A stretch of DNA of 64,000 nucleotides from Salisapilia sapeloensis (taxonomy: Eukaryota; Oomycota; Peronosporomycetes; Peronosporales; Salisapiliaceae), in contig JAADVB010000004.1 of assembly GCA_023334545.1 (NCBI GenBank), positions 62,001 through 126,000 on the forward strand, read 5' to 3'. Positions within the stretch are counted from its first letter, which is position 1; each line of letters opens with the position of its first letter. Positions 21,910 to 33,400 of the stretch are shown here, piece by piece. Both the position numbers and the translations under genes were made by a program. The notes beneath the pieces are model-generated. The model was not told where the DNA came from. It ran no database searches and saw nothing but the letters and a program-made list of their open reading frames with translations.

Positions 21910-21964
21910 ATTGGTGTAAAACCCTAGATAAAGCATATGATTGGACGAAAAGGCAGCACCAATC
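21910..21964. promoter_or_regulatory. Cluster of three CCAAT/ATTGG boxes upstream of La
   Basis: ATTGG at 21910-21914, ATTGG at 21940-21944 and CCAAT at 21959-21963 lie 60-120 bp before the La start codon. The spacing and repetition suggest NF-Y-type binding sites. This is an inference from motif and position only. Confidence 0.4.
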
Positions 21965-22025
21965 GATTCCGTCCACCACCAGCCTCGTTTCATTCAGTAC
22001 GAGTACCATCTAGTAGATATCAAGG

Positions 22026-23531
22026 ATGGCGACTTCTGTGGAGGACCAAGTCAAGCAGCAAGTGGAGTTCTACTTCTCCGCATCCAACTTTCGTCGAGAC
22101 AAGTTTATGAAGGAAGTTGCGGCAAAGCATGATGGCTACGTACCCATCAGTGTCTTGCTCACCTTCAAGAAGCTCCAAGCGCTTACGGAGGATGCTACGG
22201 TTATCCAGTCCGCTTTGAGCGCATCGGACGTTGTCGAACTTAGTGAAGACCTCAAATCTCTGCGTAGGAAGCACCCGTTGCCTTCTGAGGAAGAATTCGA
22301 TGCTCGAACGATCGTTCTAGCTGGTCTAGGCAAAACCCTTCCAGCCATTGAGGACGTCCAGGCGGCTCTGCAGGCCGCTGCTGAAGGAGATGAGAAGATC
22401 AAGACCAACCTGGTCCAACGTGAAAAGCACCGTAACGAGTTCAGCGGCGTCTGTGTGATTGAACTGGCGGACGTCGAGTCGGCTAAGAAGGTATTGGCCA
22501 ACACGGACAAGATCAAGCTGAACGGACGGACGCCAGTGGGTATCAGCAAGCCTGAATTCAATCAGCTCTCTCAGGAGAAGCAGGTCGACTTTAAGAAGGC
22601 TGTGCGTGCCATGCTCGTCGCAAAAGACCTGCCGGAAGTGGACCATGAAGACCTGCACAGCAAGGTCAAGGCTCTTTGGGCGGACAACGAAGTGCTCAAG
22701 CCTCGCTACCGTATCTTCCCGGAGCAGAAGGCGCTCTACCTCCATTTCACCGACCCAGCTCTCGCCAAAACCTTCAACGAGAAGCTGCAGGAGACGCCTG
22801 TGAAGGTGAACGACCAGGACGTGTCATTTACCTTGGTCGAGGACCCAGAGGAGATCGCTAAGCGACCGCACCGTGTCCACAAGGAGAACAACAAGCGCAA
22901 GAACAGATCGGAGGGTCCTCAGTACGCGCTGCACATGTCCAACTTAGGTCCGAAGGCGTACATTGAGGATCTTAAGAAGCTGCTGATGCAAGGTGGTGTG
23001 CCGGAGACGTCTCTTCCATTCATCGACTACGATGGTCTGGACACGGCCAACAGTGTCTTCAGGGACGCCGAAGCGGTGTTCAAGAAGCTGCAGGAGCTGG
23101 AAGAGCCCAAGATCAACGATCGCGTGGTCCAGTTCCACCTCCTGCCCAAGGGCCGGGAGCTCAAGCTTCCAATCAACTTTGACAAGGGCCTAATCGTCCA
23201 CTTCTCCGGTGTCAATGGAGAAATTTCTCGTGACGACATCAAGGACGCGATCAACGAGAAACTAGAAGGCGGCGAAGGCGTCGAGTACATTCAGTACCAA
23301 ATCGGAGACGAGAGTGGGTACCTCCGCACGAGCTCTGCGGACGTCGCGAACAACGTCGTCAAGATCATTGGAGAGGGTGTCCAAGTCGGTGACAAGACGC
23401 TGTCCACTGCTCGCGTCGTGGATGGTGAAGAGGAGAAGCAGTTCTGGGAAGCCGCCCAGGCTGCTCGTAAGAAGCGTAGGAAGGTTAGTCGCGACAACAA
23501 GATGAAGTCCAAGCGCGGACGCTTCCGATAA
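22026..23531 (+). CDS. SSB: La protein (La motif, RRMs)
   Basis: RNA chaperone that binds the 3' UUU end of RNA polymerase III transcripts and protects them in the nucleus. Intronless, 501 residues. The La motif is at residues 4-80 (QVEFYFSASNFRRDKFMK, GYVPISVLLTFKKLQALT). The RRM1 region is at about 95-185, with a central linker. The C-terminal RRM-like domain is at about 390-480 (GLIVHFSGVNGEISRDDIKDAI, GYLRTSSADVANNVVK), followed by a basic tail RKKRRKVSRDNKMKSKRGRFR. An additional RRM-like fold may lie at 300-380 (YALHMSNLGPKAYIEDLKKL). The length and the xRRM-type C-terminus fit genuine La rather than a LARP. The stop is only 51 bp from the stop of the convergent FHA gene. Confidence 0.92.
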   Translation: MATSVEDQVKQQVEFYFSASNFRRDKFMKEVAAKHDGYVPISVLLTFKKLQALTEDATVIQSALSASDVVELSEDLKSLRRKHPLPSEEEFDARTIVLAGLGKTLPAIEDVQAALQAAAEGDEKIKTNLVQREKHRNEFSGVCVIELADVESAKKVLANTDKIKLNGRTPVGISKPEFNQLSQEKQVDFKKAVRAMLVAKDLPEVDHEDLHSKVKALWADNEVLKPRYRIFPEQKALYLHFTDPALAKTFNEKLQETPVKVNDQDVSFTLVEDPEEIAKRPHRVHKENNKRKNRSEGPQYALHMSNLGPKAYIEDLKKLLMQGGVPETSLPFIDYDGLDTANSVFRDAEAVFKKLQELEEPKINDRVVQFHLLPKGRELKLPINFDKGLIVHFSGVNGEISRDDIKDAINEKLEGGEGVEYIQYQIGDESGYLRTSSADVANNVVKIIGEGVQVGDKTLSTARVVDGEEEKQFWEAAQAARKKRRKVSRDNKMKSKRGRFR

Positions 23532-23582
23532 GCTACTAGTTGCGGTAGAAATAACACGAAAACATCTTTACGTTGAAATTCT

Positions 23583-26170
23583 TTATGTCGATTGCAATCC
23601 CTCGACAACGCGTTCGCAATATTGAACAAAGGCCGCGTCGATCTCTTGCGACTGACTCGTCTCCCGCTCTTGGAACGAATATCGCTTCACCGTCGCATCG
23701 ACGCTTCCTCGAGCACTGTCCATTTCTAATTCGAGGCTGAAGAGACATTTGAGCTCGAGCATCTCGCCGTAGAAGAAGAACTTGAGAACGCTTTCTACAG
23801 CACCACTTGCGACGCAGTTGAGTGCACTCGCCTGGAAGTGCTCGACGATCTCCTCTTGTGCAGGTGTAGACTCCATTTCGTATGCAATCGTACCACTAGT
23901 ATACAAGATGAGTAGAATGAAGACATGTTAGAAAATGAATAGAATACATGGCAGTGGAGCTGATCCAGAGCTGCTCGAACTGGGCTGCCTCGATGCTAGG
24001 CTCAGGTGTGAGGTAGTCTAGCACCGGCATCTCGTCCGGTTCCTCGACGTATCCGCTCTCGCTATACGCTCCCGTGGCGCTCTCTACAGTCTCCGCCTCG
24101 CTGTGTGACGGACCGTCGTTCCGCATCTCCTGCTCAGCTTCTGTCGACTGATGATAATAGTCAGCGTCTACTTGGTCGTACGTTTCCGGTGCGGTGGATA
24201 AGTGGTGCAGGACCGTGTCTTGGAAGAGCTTGATAAACCTCTCGTGGCCATTCTCATACAGCAATGAATGTACGATCCACTTGAACGTGGCAGACACTTC
24301 CATGACGCCTGGAAAGACCATCACCTCTGCCAAGTACATGGTGTCTGTACCTGCCTGTTGCGCGTAGAATAGACTTCGATGATGACCACCGACGCGTTCA
24401 CTAACAGCACACGCGATCTTGGCTTGTTCCAACGCATACGCCAGTTCATTCATGTCCACTGTATGCTCTGTCGAGGTCGTCCAGTCCTCTGTATCTGCTG
24501 TGCTTTCCCACAAGCCTTCCACCTCACTTCGTTCCATAATAGGCGCAGTAGCTAAAAATTCTGTCACTGGAGCCTGGTTCAACGGTTCCGGATCACTCAT
24601 GAAACCAAATGCAGAGCCATTGGTCTTTTCATTCGTATCATCCTTCGTGTCACTATTCTGTTTCATAAAGCCAAATGAAGAGCCAGTCGGAGTTGCTTGG
24701 GAACCAGGAGGTATGTAGCCTCCATCCGTATGCCCATTCGGTTGTGCCGCTGGAGGCTGGTACGTTTCGCTAGACGGCTCAGACACACCGTAGTCTTTGC
24801 TAAGGTTGTGTCGAAGCCCTCCTTTGTGATTCGTGGTAGGTGGAACGTAGTTGCTTTCGTCACCAGCTTGTGTGTCCGCACTCGGCAGGTAGTTTTCCTG
24901 CGGTGACTCGACATGATCCGGATCCACTCGAACGGCAGCCATCACTTGTAGGATCTAGGCAAGCGATAAGTGATAGACAAAAGAAGAAGTATACTACGTA
25001 ATCTACTTTTCGAGCGTTGGCGCGGTAGATAGAATCTGTGCGCTGCTGAGATATGTGCGTAAGAACGGACATGTTCGGCTCGAGCTCGTCCACGAGCATA
25101 TTGTGTTTCAGAAGGTTCAGCACTGCCTCCACTGCATTCTTATGGACCTACAAGGAAGCTTTATGTAAGTTGGATCGGTAATGTATTTTGTAATAAAAGG
25201 TCCTGTACACTTTGGGCGTAAAGTTCGTATCGTGCTTCGACCTTTTCGATTAAAAAGTCTGCTGCTTGCTATCACCAGACCAACGTCAGGCCAAAGTCGT
25301 TACAATATACAGAAACTAGCGTACTTGTCGTCCTTCCATCTCCAATGCCGTCACGTTGGAAATGAACTTTTCCATTCGCTCTTCCTTCATCCTTTTGTAG
25401 CAAATGTCATTTACGATCTTGGCGACAGCAGACGATGGCTTGGCTTTCGCAACCTTTTTTGGTAGGACAGAGCCGAAAGTGACTTTTGGAGCTTTTAGCT
25501 TTACCCACGGCTTCTTCACTGCCTTGCTAGTACTATCTGGGCTAGCACCATGCAACACGTAGACGCGAATACTATGTCCGAAACGGACGACGTCTCCCTC
25601 TATCATTCGTACTTGTGTTATGTAAATTCGTGCATTAATCGACAACAAAACTTATTACCATGTAATAAATGCGGATCGTGTGGAGGCACTTTGGTGCGAG
25701 CTACGTACGTCCCATGCCGTGACATCAGATCCACAATCTATCATCGGTCCATCATGAGCAAAAATGGAATATATTGCAAAGGCAATACGCATACATATAT
25801 GCCGCCAGCGCTATCGTGGATGATAGCTGCGTGCTTTCGAGAGACGGTTGGATTGCCTAGTACGTGGTCACATGAAGTCGGGTCTCGTCCGAAAATCGTC
25901 ACTTTCTGGGTCGATATGACGTGCGTGGCACACTGCTTGTCCTTCTTGTACGCCTCCAGCCTAGCTTCTTGGCTCAACTCCGTCGGATGGCAAGCCCTGC
26001 ATGACAAGACACCACAAATAGTTAGCTCTACGTTCTATCGAATGCTTGCAACCGACTATCGGATGTTTTGCATTGGATCGGTATCTTCCTTACCACTCTG
26101 GCGGATGGAAATCGGCCGTGTTGCTCATGAGAAACTCAGCCGGGGCTGACATCTCGTGCTCGTCCGCCAT
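23583..26170 (-). CDS. FHA-domain protein with two tandem beta-adaptin-appendage-like domains
   Basis: About seven exons join to roughly 640 residues. The N-terminus (MADEHEMSAPAEF...) leads into an FHA domain of the NIPP1 type: TIFGRDPTSCDHVLGNPTVSRKHAAI, LMSRHGTYVARTKVP, GDVVRFGHSIRVYVL. The phosphopeptide-binding residues GR, SRKH and HGT are all present. A helical segment follows (SAVAKIVNDICYKRMKEERMEKF, VEAVLNLLKHNMLVDELEPN), then a disordered Pro/Ser/Gly linker. Two consecutive domains each begin with an F/V-x-x-LW-x-S motif and resemble the C-terminal appendage of beta-adaptins: EVEGLWESTAD...YLAEVMVFPGVMEVSATFKW, and FEQLWISST...EEIVEHFQASALNCVASG...LELEMDSARGSVDATVKR. The last intron joins STA to IGTIAYEM. 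One intron (25148-25324) is 177 nt, the longest seen here. There is no adaptin trunk. Family assignment is by pattern recall only, and the role is unknown; phosphopeptide binding plus an appendage-type platform would suit a trafficking or scaffold protein. Confidence 0.65.
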
Positions 26171-26446
26171 GCTGGCTGAAAACGCAGTTACACGTCAATG
26201 CGATGCAGGGAGCGAAGGTCCCAGCTGATGAGCTGCCCAAAGTTCGTACTTGTCCGTTTGTCTGAAAACGGCGGACGATTTCCATATTTATTATAATAAT
26301 ACTGTACTACCACATATGACATTTAAAATGTAATATAACAGTTAGAGGTCAACAGACCCAGTATCGACCTACTTGAAGCAAAGACGGAAGAGGTATGTAA
26401 AATAAGAGGTTTTCATCCGTTGCTCCATTTGCTTACCAGAGCGAAA

Positions 26447-28715
26447 CTAGGCTGCTTCCATGGCAGCACCTGTCTGTAGTTTGCCTACATACGGTCCTAG
26501 TTGTAAGTGTGCCTTCAGTTGTCCTCGCAATCCCTCGTCTAGCACGACTGTCAGCAACAAAGTAAGGAATAACCAAAAGTACATATAGATACCGAGCACA
26601 GTATCTGCTAGTGGGTTTCCAATCACAGCATCCACGACTGCAAACTTCCACTCTCTCGTTTCCTTAGTAGGCTCAGTCGTCCTGTCCATCAAGAACTCAA
26701 ACATTCCTCCATGTCCCATGAGCCTTGCCAGTCCAAACTTGTGGTGCTGGGCAGCAACAGCTTGCAGCACATTGAAGACTGCCGACCGGACTTCTGGGAA
26801 CGGAGAAGAGAGCGCTTTCATGAGAAAAGTGATAGTCGGTACGTCTCCTCCAAGTGCATCGAATAGACTCTCATTCGTCGTCCAGACCTTGGCATCCGGC
26901 CGAGGAATGTCTTTCGTCTGCTGCACGAGCACCGTCGGATGACGAAGGATGCGTGCGATAGAGTGAAGGCAGTTGGTCTTAAGCTCCTGACTAGAGCTCT
27001 TCCGGAAAGACAGCCACTGCTCTCGAATGGGCTGTATGCTCATCATCTTCTCCAGCTCTACTTGAAGATTGACTAGATGTAACCGAGGTATGAACAGAGG
27101 GCAACGTACCGTCCGGCGAGGAGCAGCAGTAGCCGGCGATGGCGTCCATGGCAGCAATCTGCTGTCGCTCCTGTCCACTTGTGAGTTTAGCCAGGACCGT
27201 GTCGAGAAAGAGTTTCGACAGTGTCGGGTCTTGCCAACTGCGAGACTCGACGCCGATCTTGGCGGCCAACGCAGACATCTCGCCAATCTGTCGGACGACC
27301 GTTCCACCAACGAATGTGTCTATTAGCAATATTGTTAGCTACCTTTTTGTACCATCTAGAGACAGCTAGAATACCGTTGACGAGACCCAAGAGCGTTCCG
27401 ATAGTGCCTACCAAGTCGATCTATTAGAGAATGAGAATAAACGTAGAAGGAGAGGTCGTACCAGACTTAAAGACGTGTTGGACGCCAGGTTTCGTCTGGC
27501 AAAGTTTCGGTAGCACATCCACGACGTTCAGTAGGAATAGAGAGTCCTTGGAGTTGAGGCAGTTCAAAAGCTAGACAAACATAATTTAGCTATGAATGTG
27601 ATGAAGAGAAGTATGGCGTACAATATCCGCAGCTCCTGTCTGAACGACGTACTCGGCGTGGATATTCCCCAATTCACAGATGTTGGCAATGCATTCCAAA
27701 TAACGCATGTACTCGATCGAGTTTGTGCTAGCATCGCTGTACAGTTTATCTATGCGTTAAGTATATGATGCATCCTATCGTCCAAAATCAATAGAAACCT
27801 TTCTTGTAGCTTGGCATGGATGGCTTCCAGAACCGATGGGCATAGATTCGTCGGAGATAGTGACGAAAACTATACAGATGTATAGTCATTGATCTTAGAT
27901 AGTGATGAGTAGCAAGTAGAGGTGTTGAAATACCTTTACGAGAATCGACGATGCCTTGGAAGCCACCTCTGTATCTTCATCAGAAACGGTAGCAACAAGA
28001 GAGGATACCAAGTCGTCATTGGCCTGTATTAATACAGATTCAGTGAATGCTTGATAAACTTTTCATGGACTCGTGCAACGTACCACGGCTTGGACTTGTT
28101 CCGGAGTCGGCTGGCGCTGTATGTGGGATTGCAGCTGACCCACTGTAAGCAGTCTAGCCTGCTTTTCTTCATGGCCTAGCCCAGCTAGAAAGTATGGAAT
28201 CATCTAGCAGCACGTAGTGAATACATGTTTATCGTTTAGGATAGAAACTAGAAGAGATTTGGGAGTGTGGGTACCTGCTCATGGAAGAATACGGCACCAC
28301 TTTCCTCTGCTCCCAGAACTCGGTCGATGCACTTGCACACCTGCTTGACCTATATCCCAGCATTATAAAGTTGAATTTGTTTCTTGGCAGACAAAAAGCA
28401 TACCAATTGATCATCCTGAACTGTACTCGCCTGCTGCAAGCACTCAAAGAGCGTCTGTAATGGCACTTTTTGAACAAACTCATGCACCAACCTCTGTTCT
28501 TCACTTGAGGCGTGTATGGCACCAAGCGTGGTTATATGGTTCTCCTGAAATGCCGCGATTTCTTCCCAAGCGCTACTCGAATCCATTTTCTCTTCTACTT
28601 TGTCTCGTACTTGTTCATAAAATGCGAAGAGCCTGGAAATTAAATGCGCATTTTGGATAACATTCATTCTCGATTTGATGCCCTTCAACCTATCTTGGTA
28701 AGCTTCTCTCCACAT
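26447..28715 (-). CDS. PSMD5: 26S proteasome assembly chaperone PSMD5 (S5b)
   Basis: HEAT/ARM-repeat chaperone that holds the base ATPases during 26S proteasome assembly. About ten short exons with 45-70 nt introns. Recognised blocks: an N-terminal helical region (EEQRLVHEFVQKVPLQTLFECLQQ), VKQVCKCIDRVLG, MIPYFLAGLGHEEKQARLLT, SSLVATVSDEDTEVASKASSILVK, DTFVGGTVVRQIGEMSALAAK, ERQQIAAMDAIAGYCC and LMKALSSPFPEVRSAVFNVLQAVAAQ. The C-terminus has FEFLMDRTTEPTKETREWK and LRGQLKAHLQLGPYVGKLQTGA, which align with the ends of animal PSMD5 (DRSVEHDK..., YLSEGPYYVKP). The start is taken at the ATG complementary to 28713-28715; Met codons at MNVIQNAH and MDSSSAWEE are alternatives. The middle exons were only partly traced. 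Confidence 0.78.
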
Positions 28716-29331
28716 AAAGCCGCCTCTTCTTATACCGCCACCAGGAGGACATGAGTATGAATACTTACACGTTTAATGACGCAAAGCATTAGCACAGCTT
28801 TTCTTGACTTTTGCCATTTATCCCTACCTTTCGATAAATTTTTTACTATTGGTAAGGCGAATCCAACCATGTATAGCTAATCCACAACCCCATGTAATCC
28901 AAAGAAATTCTTGTAGATGGCAAACGTATTCGTAAAGGTGTCATTGCCGGAAACTATCCTGGAAACTTGGATATACACGACTACTGCCTTCACTATCAAG
29001 TCTGTACTTACCTTCTAGGACTCAAATTCAATCTTGTTAACAAAAGCGACATCGCTCTACTACAACACAGGGCAAAGAGCACCAAGTGCTTTGTTATGTC
29101 CCGGTGAGAATGCCTACGCAATCTGGTATCTTCGTGTCAGCATTTTTGAAGTTCGAGCGCATTTCTATTGGCAGACGGTCCGATCATGTAATCTTGTCCC
29201 ATCAAACCAGTATCCCGACCAATACATATTACAGTCAAAAGGCTGCATTTATTCCCTGCTTGACGACTTCAAGTCTGTCAACGATCATTCCTTAATCGGC
29301 ACTTGAACGACCAGAACTCTCCGCTACCAGC
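28716..29331. other. Divergent intergenic region, no gene seen
   Basis: 616 bp between the starts of PSMD5 (-) and the glutathionyl-hydroquinone reductase (+). AT-rich, with no convincing frame; it should hold both promoters. The short plus-strand frames at 29034-29306 have no recognisable content. Confidence 0.5.
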
Positions 29332-30372
29332 ATGACCTCTAAATCGACGTGGGAGACATCCGAGAAGGGCAAGTTCGTTCGCGACACCAGCAAGTTCCGC
29401 GATTGGATCCTCCCGAATGCCGATGCCAAGTTTCCAGCGGCTAAGAACCGTTACCATCTCTACATCTCGCTTGCATGCCCTTGGGCATGCCGCTGCCTCG
29501 CTGCCATCTACATGAAGGGGCTGGAGAACATCATCGGCCTGTCGATTGTGCACCCGGTGTTCCAAAAGACGCGTCCAAACGATCCGAACGACAACAGGAT
29601 CAGCTGGGCGTTCGTGGATCCCAAGAAGACACCGTCGCTGTCGGGTCCGTCGGGCGTGAACAACTACCCTTCGGACGGAGCAATTCCGGACACGGTAAAC
29701 AATGCGTCGTACCTGCGTGACATCTACGAGATGACACCAGGAGAGCATACGCGGTACACGGTGCCGACGCTGTGGGACAAGGAGACCAAGACGATCGTTT
29801 CGAACGAATCGGCGGACATTCTGCGCATGCTCAATTCATCCTTCGAGGATATTGTGCCCTCCAAGCTGGACTTGTACCCGGAGGAGCTCCGAGATGAGAT
29901 AAACGCGTTGAACGAATGGGTATACAACGACATCAACAACGGTGTCTACAAGTCCGGATTTGCGTCCTCCCAAGAAGCGTATGATGAAGCTGTGGATGGT
30001 GTCTTCCGTGGTTTGGACCGTTGCGAGGAGATTTTGAGCCAGCACCGGTTCCTCGTCGGCGACCAATTCACGGAAGCAGACATCCGTCTCTTTGTGACGC
30101 TCGTGCGCTTCGACCAGGTCTACGTCGTGCACTTCAAGTGCAACCGGAAGATGATTAAGGACTATCCGAACTTAAGCAATTACCTGCGAGAGCTGTACCA
30201 ATTCGAGCCTGTCAAGCGATCGGTCAATATGGATCACATCAAGCGCCACTACTACGGTTCCCACACGCATTTGAACCCATTCGGCATCGTGCCCGTCGGT
30301 CCGAGCGACGACCTGGACGCTCCCCACGACCGGGACCGTTTCACGAACGCCACCATGCCAGTCTTTAACTAA
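29332..30372 (+). CDS. Glutathionyl-hydroquinone reductase (Xi-class GST, ECM4-like)
   Basis: Reduces glutathionyl-hydroquinones and related conjugates with glutathione. Intronless, 346 residues, no targeting signal. The thioredoxin-fold N-terminus carries the family's Cys-Pro-Trp-Ala active site (CPWACR, catalytic Cys at residue 49). Other typical blocks are HPVFQKTRPNDP, RYTVPTLWDKETKTIVSNESADILRMLN, INNGVYKSGFASSQEAYDEAV, FLVGDQFTEADIRLFVTLVRFD and MDHIKRHYYGSHTHLNPFGIVP. The length and the HYYGSH block are diagnostic for the Xi class. The ATG at 29332 begins MTSKSTWETSEKGKFVR, the expected conserved start. Confidence 0.94.
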   Translation: MTSKSTWETSEKGKFVRDTSKFRDWILPNADAKFPAAKNRYHLYISLACPWACRCLAAIYMKGLENIIGLSIVHPVFQKTRPNDPNDNRISWAFVDPKKTPSLSGPSGVNNYPSDGAIPDTVNNASYLRDIYEMTPGEHTRYTVPTLWDKETKTIVSNESADILRMLNSSFEDIVPSKLDLYPEELRDEINALNEWVYNDINNGVYKSGFASSQEAYDEAVDGVFRGLDRCEEILSQHRFLVGDQFTEADIRLFVTLVRFDQVYVVHFKCNRKMIKDYPNLSNYLRELYQFEPVKRSVNMDHIKRHYYGSHTHLNPFGIVPVGPSDDLDAPHDRDRFTNATMPVFN

Positions 30373-30438
30373 TGAAAACAAAGCGTTTGTGTCTTTGCCA
30401 ACTACATTTCTTATATCTACTACGAACGGAACGACTGG

Positions 30439-33400
30439 TCACTTGTCGTTCGAGTAAATCGCCACAATCGAATCCGTCGCGCCTGCCGCTAGGAACAGTC
30501 GGTTCGGATGAAAGGCGAGGCATGACACAGGGCCAATGCGCTCCCCCAGGAATCCCTCATGATACCGTATCAACGCCAACTGCTCTCCATCACTCCGGAA
30601 AACCTTGATGAACTGGTTGTGCGATCCACTATATGCATCATTAATATAAGCAGCTAGCAAGAACGATACAAAGTAGAATATACCTCGCGAAAATAGGCGA
30701 GTGCTGATGCACCGCCAGTGCTGTCATGCGCATTTCCTCTCGATGGACATTCATCGTCTTGACACTTGTGCTCGTGTTTCTCAAGTCCCAAAGCTTCACT
30801 TCTCCGAGCAGCGTTCCTGTCAGTAGCTCATTCGAACCAGCATACATGTGCGTCTGAACCACCCATGACGGTGTATGTTCCTTGAGCATACACCGTAGAG
30901 ACCGATCCGGTTGCTCTCTCGGGTCAAAGAGGCTTACGACTCCGTCTTCAAAGCCAGAGACGACGGTTTCCGGACAGCTCGCCATGCTCGTCACGCAAGT
31001 TCCACTAAACGTTTGAGCTTGGAAAGAGCATCGTTCCTGCCGCAGATCCCATCCTCGAAGCATGTTGCTGTTGCCTCCTGCGAACAGCATGGCTGAGTCC
31101 TGCTGCCATGTCGTCACGAGACCCGAGCCACGTGCAGTCGACACTAGATCCGGGACAGCATTAAACGCCGTGATGAGCTTCTGGCTACCTGGAGCTGGAG
31201 TTGCTTCATGGAGACCTTGGTAAACACGGACCATGCCATCCACAGATCCGCACATGAGCAGAGCCTTTTCGTCTGCATTAATCCAGTCGAGAGCAGTCAG
31301 TCGACTGGGACTGGAAGCAGGTGTGTTTTCAAACGAAAGAAGCTTTTGCTCACTCTGTTCGAAGTTGTACAAGGACACTTGATGCAGTTGATCTGCGACT
31401 AACAAGGTCGTTTCGTACGGATGGAAGAGGAGGAGAGAAGTCATCTCCGCCTCGTTGTTCAGCACTGCGCGTTGACGGAGGTTGAGGGTGAACCTTCGTA
31501 TCTCATCTCGATCGCCGTGGACACCTCCTCGCATGGTAAAGTCATGGGCAGAGTAATTGGATGGAGATGGCATTGATAGAGGCGCCGTGTCTACATCAGA
31601 TAAAGGAGAGAGCTTCTCGCCGGCTTTTCGGATCTCGGCATAGCGTCGGAGTCGTTCCGAACGTGCAGCAGTAGCAGGGTTCAGTGGGTCCGAGTTATCC
31701 ATGGCAGGCACGAGCATCGGTTCATTGAATTTGGCTTTTTGTCGAGCATAAAAAGCGGATTGTAGAGAAGCAGGAAAGGATTTGGAGGGACCGTAAGCTT
31801 CCGTTCGATACGCTTTTGTTTCCGTCTCTTGATTCGACCCATTCGCATCTGTTTGTTGGTCCTCATAAGCACGAAAGTTCCCGACAGAGTGTATTGGTCG
31901 CATCGATCCTTCGCTCGACTCTGTCTGTCGTCCGTCAGAATGCTGTCGATTGTACGTCGAACTGGCGTGTGGCTGGCTCTGAGTATTCGCAAAGCCCGGG
32001 AGGTCCGGTACAGACACTTCTCTTTGCATCGAGTTGGTAGAGGTAGAAGCATTGTCCTGTCGGCCTTTAAGCAACTGCTTATTCACTTGTCCGACAATCG
32101 TTTTAACAGCATTCACTGTCTTTGGGAACGGATCCTGCACCTGCATCTGCTTCAATCGTCTCCAAACTGCGACGTAGTTCGACGCATCCTGTCCAACTGT
32201 ATCTACTAGCTCATCACCGAGATCCACATCAAGTTCCGCGACAAGAAACGATCGACTGCGAGAGGGTACGTTTTCCCGAGGCGAATTACCAATCTGTGTG
32301 CTAGACAGTCGAGGTTCTGCTTCGTGTTTATTCAGCGAACGGTTCTGGAAGTGTCGAGCGACCTCTTCGAACTTTGGCTGGTGGTACGAATGCAGTACAA
32401 CACGAGATATCGCTAGTACAGCCTCTCGTCGGACTACAGGAGACGCGTCTTCCGTCGCGACAAGGAGTTCTACAGCGACACTCAGGTCTTGATGCGCTCT
32501 CATCTCGAGGTACTCGCCGACCTGCTTTTCACCAACGACACGTCCGACCATCGACTGATCAAACTGGAAACCCAGGAGAGAACCAAGCGCCACGCACGCA
32601 GCTGCTCGAACTTCTGGACGTTCGTCCTTCAAACGATCGATGAGGGCTGCAGGAGCACCGTCTTCAATCGCAACGCGTTTACCATCTTCGTATCCGTCAC
32701 ACAAGGACGATAGACATAGGGCTACCCAGACACGAACGCCACCGTCCGGATCTGACAGCATATTACTACAAATCTTGTGCAGGTACTGGGACAAACACCC
32801 CTTCTGTCCTTGTCGACAGTCGTGACAGATAACGGACAGCACGAACGCTGCCATCGTCTTCTGATCCGACGACACTGGCGCCTGCCCTGGACCTGCCTGC
32901 AACCCTGCTGCCAGTTGAGCGATAAAGTAGGACTGCCCGTTGTCCTTGACGAGATCCGTCTGGCAAGACGAGTCGAGCGCCAGGATCTTGGCCCAGATGA
33001 ACACTAGAACCTGTCGGAGCTCTGTGGCGTTCGACTGGAGTAGCTTGACGACGTAGGGGAAGATGCCGACGGACAAGGTCAAGTTCACTGCCCATGGTCC
33101 CAGATCCAAGAAATGCTGGAGCAGAACGAGTGCTCGAAGGCGGTGGACTTGACTCAGGAGCACTTGTAACACCATAGGCAACTGCTGTGGCGGTGGCTTT
33201 GCACTCGATCCGAACTGGAGCCAGACGGAGAATGCAGTTAGTTGCTCCGCGAAGAAGAGACTAGGACTGAAAGGGGTTTGCTGCGGACGTGGGTTCGCCA
33301 TTCGATGCAGTTGAGTCAAGCACGTCTCGGCCGCAAGATCCCACGACTGCCACAGCTTGTGGTGGTGGGTAGGCGGCAGAGCTGGCAAAGAGCAAGGCGT

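Noticed and set aside
29034..29306. 90-codon plus-strand frame before the glutathionyl-hydroquinone reductase
   Set aside because: No domain, no splice link to the downstream gene, and composition like random AT-rich sequence.
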